A stretch of DNA of 64,000 nt from Geodermatophilaceae bacterium NBWT11 (GTDB lineage Bacteria; Actinomycetota; Actinomycetes; Mycobacteriales; Geodermatophilaceae): assembly GCA_014218215.1 (NCBI GenBank), contig CP043652.1, forward strand, positions 2,666,001 to 2,730,000, read 5' to 3'. The stretch's first letter is position 1, and each line of letters starts with the position of its first letter. The position numbers and the translations under genes are program-made. Below, piece by piece: positions 60,035-64,000 of this stretch. The notes beneath the pieces were generated by a model, which did not search any database, had not been told where the DNA came from, and saw only the letters and a program-made list of their open reading frames with translations.

Positions 60035-61135
60035 TCACGACGTCGCGTGGATGGCCTCGATCGCCGCGAGGGCCTCCTCGCGCAGCGCGTCGGAGATCGG
60101 CGCCGACCCGGCCACCTCGGCGGCGGCGTCCTGACCCTCCTCGCTGACCACGTAGGAGAGGAACGCCTGCAGCAGCTCGACGGTCTCCGCGTCGTCGTAC
60201 GCCAGGCACCCGACGTGGTAGCTGACCAGCACGATCGGGTACTGGTCGCCCGTCGTGGTGTCCCGGGCCAGCTCGATCGCGCGGTCGTGCTCGCCGCGGC
60301 CGGGCAGCAGCTGGGACTCCTCGACGACGGCCGCGGCGGTCTCCGCCGACGGCGCCACGAAGGTCTCGCCCACCCCTATCGAGGCCACGCCCAGCTCGCC
60401 GACCTGGCTGAGGTCGGCGTACCCGACGGTGCCGCTGCCCCCGCGCACGGCGGCGACCACCCCGGAGTTGCCCTGGGCGGCCTCCCCGCCGCTCAACGGC
60501 CACTCGCCGGAGGCGGCGGCCGGCCAGGCGTCGCCGGCCGCGGCCACCAGGTAGTCGGTGAAGTTCTCCGTCGTCCCCGAGTCGTCGCTGCGGTGCACCG
60601 GGGCGACGGCGAGGTCGGGCAGGGCCACACCGGGGTTGTCGGCAGCCACGGCCGGGTCGTCCCAGCGGGTGATCGCGCCGGAGAACAGCCCGGCCAGCGT
60701 GGCCGGCGCCAGCTGCAGGTCCGGCACGTCCAGGCTGTGCACCACGGCGATCGGGGCGATGTAGTCGGGCAGCTCGAACACCCCGGCCGGCCCGCAGCGC
60801 TCGGTGGCCTCGGCCAGCTCCGCGTCGTCCAGGGCGGCGTCGGAGCCGGCGAAGACGATGCCCCCGGCCAGGAACTGCTCGCGGCCACCGCCGGACCCCA
60901 CCGGGTCGTAGTCGACGGAGACGCCGGGCTGCAGCGCGGAGAAACCCGCCGTCCAGCCCTGCATGGCCGCCTGCTGGGCGCTGGACCCCGCGCCGACCAG
61001 CGACCCGGTCAGCTGGGGTCCCTCAGCGGTGCCGGTCCGCCGTTCGTTGACCGGGGTGAAGGTCGCCGCGAAGGCGACGAACCCGCCGAGGGCCAGCACC
61101 ACGGCGCCGGCGCCGAGCTTCCTGCCGAGAGTCAC
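60035..61135 (-). CDS. pstS: Phosphate-binding protein PstS-like, orphan
   Basis: 366 residues, periplasmic phosphate-binding fold: LTGSLVGAGSSAQQAAMQGWTAGF, VDYDPVGSGGGREQFLAGG and VHRSDDSGTTENFTDYL match phosphate-contact regions of PstS. An N-terminal hydrophobic segment (GAGAVVLALGGFVAFAATF) has no lipobox Cys, so it is secreted or membrane-anchored rather than a lipoprotein, which is unusual for an actinobacterium. No pstC, pstA, pstB or phoU lies near. The sigma-like fusion gene follows 15 bases after its stop. Confidence 0.9.
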   Translation of the reverse strand: MTLGRKLGAGAVVLALGGFVAFAATFTPVNERRTGTAEGPQLTGSLVGAGSSAQQAAMQGWTAGFSALQPGVSVDYDPVGSGGGREQFLAGGIVFAGSDAALDDAELAEATERCGPAGVFELPDYIAPIAVVHSLDVPDLQLAPATLAGLFSGAITRWDDPAVAADNPGVALPDLAVAPVHRSDDSGTTENFTDYLVAAAGDAWPAAASGEWPLSGGEAAQGNSGVVAAVRGGSGTVGYADLSQVGELGVASIGVGETFVAPSAETAAAVVEESQLLPGRGEHDRAIELARDTTTGDQYPIVLVSYHVGCLAYDDAETVELLQAFLSYVVSEEGQDAAAEVAGSAPISDALREEALAAIEAIHATS

Positions 61136-61165
61136 CCGGCCCAGTGTGCCCGAGGCCGGCCGGGG

Positions 61166-62146
61166 TCAGGCCGACCAGTCGGGGTCGGTGTCCGCGCGGT
61201 GCAACGGGTCGGCCGAGGCCCAGACGCCGACCGCCACCCCGCCGGTGCGGGCCCGGTGCAGGGCGTCCCGGACCGTGACCGGTCCGCCCGGGGGGTCGGG
61301 CACGAAGTCGGTGATCCGGTGGTCGTGCGAGGCCATGCTGTTGGGCAGGCTCATGATCAGGTCGGCGGCCAGCTCGTGCGGCAGCGGGGTGAGCCGGGAC
61401 GCGATGGCCGCGACCAGGCGGGCAGGGACCGGGGGCATCGGCACCCAGAGCCGGCGCAGCCCGGCGTCCGCCGCGTAGGCCTTGATCAGGTCGGCGTAGG
61501 AGGGGTCCTCGCCGTTGGACACGTCGTAGGCCCCGGCCGGCAGCACGTCCCGCTCGGCGGCGGCGACCAGGTGGCGCAGCACGTCGGAGACCGCGATCGG
61601 GGAGACCGGGTGACGCATCCAGGTCGGCAACGGCACCACCGGCACCCGGTCGGCGATGTGCCGGACCAGCTCGTAGGACGTCGAGCCGCCACCGAGCACG
61701 ATCGCCGTACGCAGCCAGACCAGCTCGACGCCGGCCTCGCCCAGGGCGTCGCCGACGTCGGCGCGGCTCTCCAGGTGCTCGGACAGCTCCTCCTGCTGCG
61801 GCACGAACCCGCCCAGGTAGACCAGCCGGCGCACCCCGGCACGGTGCGCGGCGGCGGCGAACTGCCGGGCGCTCTCCAGGTCGTGCTCGGCGAAGTCGCC
61901 CTCGCCGATGGAGTGCACCAGGAAGTAGGCGACCTCGACCGGGCCGGCCTCGGCGAACGCCCGGTCGCAGGAGGCCGGGTCGGACACGTCGAGCTCCACG
62001 GCCGGGACGTCGTCGGGCCAGTCGAAGGCGGCCAGCTTGTCGACGTCACGGGCCGAGGCGGCGACCTCGTGCCCGGCCCGCACGAGCTGGACCACCAGCC
62101 GGGATCCGATGTAGCCCGTCGAACCGGTCACCAGGCAGCGCGTCAC
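61166..62146 (-). CDS. NAD(P)-binding Rossmann protein, NmrA/atypical SDR
   Basis: 326 residues. CLVTGSTGYIGSRLVVQLVRAGHEV is the dinucleotide site (TGXXGXXG). VEVAYFLVHSIGEGDFAEHDLESARQFAAAAHRAGVRRLVYLGGFVP is typical of the DUF2867-related group found in actinobacteria, here without the DUF2867 C-domain. Substrate unknown. GTG start at 62146; divergent from the methyltransferase gene across 57 bases. Confidence 0.85.
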   Translation of the reverse strand: MTRCLVTGSTGYIGSRLVVQLVRAGHEVAASARDVDKLAAFDWPDDVPAVELDVSDPASCDRAFAEAGPVEVAYFLVHSIGEGDFAEHDLESARQFAAAAHRAGVRRLVYLGGFVPQQEELSEHLESRADVGDALGEAGVELVWLRTAIVLGGGSTSYELVRHIADRVPVVPLPTWMRHPVSPIAVSDVLRHLVAAAERDVLPAGAYDVSNGEDPSYADLIKAYAADAGLRRLWVPMPPVPARLVAAIASRLTPLPHELAADLIMSLPNSMASHDHRITDFVPDPPGGPVTVRDALHRARTGGVAVGVWASADPLHRADTDPDWSA

Positions 62147-62203
62147 CGGTGGGTCCTGTCCGTCGCGGGGGGAGGTGGAAACGGCGCGGGCGACACTGGC
62201 GAC

Positions 62204-62983
62204 GTGATCCTCGACCTGCGCACGCGCACCGTGGCCCGGCTGCGGGCGGCCGGCTGCGTGTTCGCCGAGGACGAGGCCGAGCTGCTGCTGGAGGCCGCCG
62301 GGGGCGCCGCGCTGGACGCGCTGGTGGCCCGCCGGGTCGCCGGCGAGCCGCTGGAGCACCTGCTCGGCTGGGTCGAGTTCGCTGGGCAGCGGGTGCCCGT
62401 CGACCCCGGCGTCTTCACCCCCCGCCGGCGCACCGAGCTGCTGGTGGAGCTGGCCGTGGCCCACGGGGGCGCCGTGGTGGTCGACCTGTGCTGCGGCGCC
62501 GGCGCGGTCGGGGCCGCCGTGCACCGCCAGCTCGGTGGCGGGGAGCTGGTCGCCGCCGACGTCGAGCCGGCCGCCGTCGCCTGCGCCCGCCGCGCGGTCG
62601 AGCCCCTCGGTGGCCGGGTGGTGGCCGGCGATCTGTACGCCGCCCTGCCCGCCGACCTGCGCGGCAGGGTGGACCTGCTGTGCGTGAACGCGCCCTACGT
62701 GCCGAGCGCGGCCGTCGCGGACATGCCGCCCGAGGCCCGTGACCACGAGCCGCTCGTCGCCCTGGACGGTGGGGACGACGGCCTGGACCTGCACCGCCGG
62801 GTCGCGGCCGGCGCGGCCGACTGGCTGGCCGAGGACGGGTTGCTGCTGCTGGAGACCAGCCGCGGCCAGGCCGACCGGACCGCCGCCCTGGTGCGGGAGG
62901 GCGGGCTGACCGCCGAGGTGGTCACCGACCCCGACGAGGACCGCGGCGGCACCGTCGTGGTCGGGCGGTCAGCGCGCCGGTGA
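62204..62983 (+). CDS. HemK-like putative protein N5-glutamine methyltransferase
   Basis: 259 residues. N-terminal helical domain, then VVDLCCGAGAVGAAVHRQLG (SAM site) and the active motif NAPYVPS, with Ala where release-factor methyltransferases have Pro (NPPY). ARDHEPLVALDGGDDGLDLHRRV continues the PrmC pattern. It is the actinobacterial paralogue group, so the target may not be a release factor. GTG at 62204. Overlaps the converging zinc-ribbon gene by 15 bases. Confidence 0.87.
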   Translation: MILDLRTRTVARLRAAGCVFAEDEAELLLEAAGGAALDALVARRVAGEPLEHLLGWVEFAGQRVPVDPGVFTPRRRTELLVELAVAHGGAVVVDLCCGAGAVGAAVHRQLGGGELVAADVEPAAVACARRAVEPLGGRVVAGDLYAALPADLRGRVDLLCVNAPYVPSAAVADMPPEARDHEPLVALDGGDDGLDLHRRVAAGAADWLAEDGLLLLETSRGQADRTAALVREGGLTAEVVTDPDEDRGGTVVVGRSARR

Positions 62984-63181
62984 CCCGGTGTCGTTGACCG
63001 CGCCGCACCGCGGGCAGCGCAGCAGGCCCTCCCCGGCCGGCCGCGGGCGACGGGCCAGGGCCAGCACCTGCCCGCACTCCCCGCAGACCAGCTGGTCGGC
63101 GGTGTCGGACCCGCGGGGGAGCGAGGTGCGGACGCCCTCGCCCGGGTCGGGGACGACGGTGAGCCGGTGGTCGGTGGGCAC
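62969..63181 (-). CDS. Small zinc-ribbon protein
   Basis: 70 residues. Two CXXC pairs (LVCGECGQVL and LRCPRCGAVN) 20 residues apart form a zinc ribbon; the rest is basic. Function unknown; such proteins may bind nucleic acid or act as a metal module. GTG start. Lies between the HemK-like gene and the reductase-like gene. Confidence 0.6.
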   Translation of the reverse strand: MPTDHRLTVVPDPGEGVRTSLPRGSDTADQLVCGECGQVLALARRPRPAGEGLLRCPRCGAVNDTGSPAR

Positions 63182-63242
63182 GGGGCTCCAGGTCTGACAC
63201 GGGCGTTCCGGCCGGGCGACCGATCGAGCCGATCCTCCCTGC

Positions 63243-64000
63243 TCAGGCTCGGGCGCGCGCGGCAGCCACCAACGCCCGGGTCTCCTCGGCGACCAGGTCG
63301 GCGTTCACCATCGCGCCGGCCTGCAGCCCCGAGGCCATCGAGGAGACCACCTGGGCCATCGGGTCGGTGGTGTTCCCGGCCACCCAGACCCCGGGCACGC
63401 TCGTCCTGCCGGTCGGGTCCGCGGCGATCTTGGTGCCCAGCACCGCCCCGGCGTGCACCAGGTCCTCGGCGACGAGCCCGAGCGAGGCCAGGTGGGTGTC
63501 GCGGGCCCGGAACTGCGGGGCGACCACGAGCGCGGCCCGGGGGACGACCTCCCCCGACGCCAGCCGCACACCGCTGAGCCGGTCGTCGGTCACCTCGACA
63601 CCGACCACCTCGCCCTCGACCACCCGCACCCCGCGGGCGGCGAGGGCCTCGGCGTCCTCGGCCGACAGCGCCGGCCCGGTGTGCGCGAAGTAGACGACGT
63701 CCGCGGTGAGCTGGGAGAACAGCATCGTGCCGTGCACCGCCATGGGGGTCGTGGCCAGCACGCCGACCGGGGTGTCCCGCACCTCCCAGCCGTGGCAGTA
63801 CGGGCAGTGCAGGACGTCGCGGCCCCACCGCTCGCCCAGCCCCTCGACGTCGGGCAGCACGTCCTGCAGCCCGGAGGCGATCAGCAGCCGCCGGGCCCCC
63901 AGCGAGGTGCCGTCGGCCAGGTCGACCCGGAAGCCGCCGTCGGGCAGGGCGACGGCGTCGGTGACCCGCCCGGAGCGGACCTGCCCGCCGTAGGCCGCGA
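63243..64000 (-). CDS. FAD/NAD(P)-dependent oxidoreductase, thioredoxin-reductase-like (N-terminus cut by window end)
   Basis: The last 251 codons of a gene that starts beyond base 64000. The redox-active pair is in LHCPYCHGWEVRD (CXXC), followed by the NAD-domain strand VGVLATTPMAVHGTMLFSQ and the FAD-closing VPGVWVAGNTTDPMAQVVSSMASGLQAG. The CPYCHG variant belongs to thioredoxin-reductase-like proteins found next to regulators, possibly using bacillithiol- or mycothiol-related substrates; the true partner is unknown. The FAD-binding start lies outside the window. Confidence 0.88.
   Translation of the reverse strand, partial: AAYGGQVRSGRVTDAVALPDGGFRVDLADGTSLGARRLLIASGLQDVLPDVEGLGERWGRDVLHCPYCHGWEVRDTPVGVLATTPMAVHGTMLFSQLTADVVYFAHTGPALSAEDAEALAARGVRVVEGEVVGVEVTDDRLSGVRLASGEVVPRAALVVAPQFRARDTHLASLGLVAEDLVHAGAVLGTKIAADPTGRTSVPGVWVAGNTTDPMAQVVSSMASGLQAGAMVNADLVAEETRALVAAARARA

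Noticed and set aside
59672-62983. Open frame of 1103 codons across the sigma-like, PstS and NmrA genes
   Set aside because: Only its last 260 codons (from 62204) form a real methyltransferase. The rest is antisense to three recognised genes with low-complexity composition.

Overview
The window is very GC-rich, almost fully coded, rich in GTG starts and built of genes that overlap by 1-4 bases. Gene order and protein families point to a free-living actinobacterium; the style (many dispersed palindromes, class F sortase, AbiEi/DUF559 proteins) resembles the Geodermatophilaceae, but the genus cannot be fixed from sequence reading alone. No tRNA, rRNA, CRISPR array, prophage or transposase gene was seen, and no gene-free stretch exceeds 300 bases.

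Region 1 (1-14840) matches a conserved actinobacterial block known from Mycobacterium tuberculosis Rv3667-Rv3682: PonA2-type penicillin-binding protein, two ArsA-like ATPases, DUF4177, RidA, NUDIX, Crp, a small membrane protein, nth, a thioredoxin lipoprotein, a CoA-type NUDIX hydrolase, MarP protease, EphE-like hydrolase, a holin-like membrane protein and acetyl-CoA synthetase. The WhiB4/WblA gene normally found beside ponA2 is missing. An AbiEi-like/DUF559 gene has been inserted between marP and ephE and is bracketed by inverted copies of a palindromic repeat.

Region 2 (14950-18685) holds a FhuF-like iron-sulfur protein, an SDR with a palindromic operator, a membrane-anchored protein, and a cell-wall protein paired with a class F sortase that lacks the expected catalytic arginine.

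Region 3 (18828-29279) is an 11-gene cobalamin operon read leftwards from an adenosylcobalamin riboswitch: cobaltochelatase-type ChlI/ChlD fusion, cobO, cobB, the CbiMNQO cobalt transporter, cobE, cobC, cobT and a CysG-type siroheme/CobA fusion. More corrin genes follow as smaller units: cobQ (with DUF1810), cobD, def-cobL-cobM, cbiD, cobK, and cobG-cobH-cobIJ with an MFS transporter. The pathway mixes the oxygen-dependent CobG with the CbiD methyltransferase. CobN, CobF, CobS and CobU are not in the window.

Between these lie small accessory genes (29350-35530): a three-gene unit of two paralogous membrane proteins plus a winged-helix regulator, DUF1990, an AbrB-type transporter, a PemK-like protein, VOC, methyltransferase, PPOX and thioesterase genes; then plsC, a MocR regulator, a HAD phosphatase, a PilZ protein, an MFS transporter and a second DUF559 gene.

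Region 4 (53555-64000) carries a TPR protein, a maleylpyruvate isomerase-like protein, an AraC regulator, a probable aromatic O-demethylase module (CYP199A-like P450, VanB-type reductase, IclR regulator), a fusion of a degenerate ECF sigma domain with a membrane-spanning extracellular domain, an orphan PstS, an NmrA-type protein, a HemK-like methyltransferase, a zinc-ribbon protein and a partial thioredoxin-reductase-like gene.

The most unusual layer is non-coding. At least five families of long near-perfect palindromes sit at gene ends. Two different families each bracket a DUF559 gene, which suggests a REPIN-like repeat/nuclease association. Many genes also carry a TANNNT -10 box only 6-9 bases before the start codon, as expected for leaderless transcripts.
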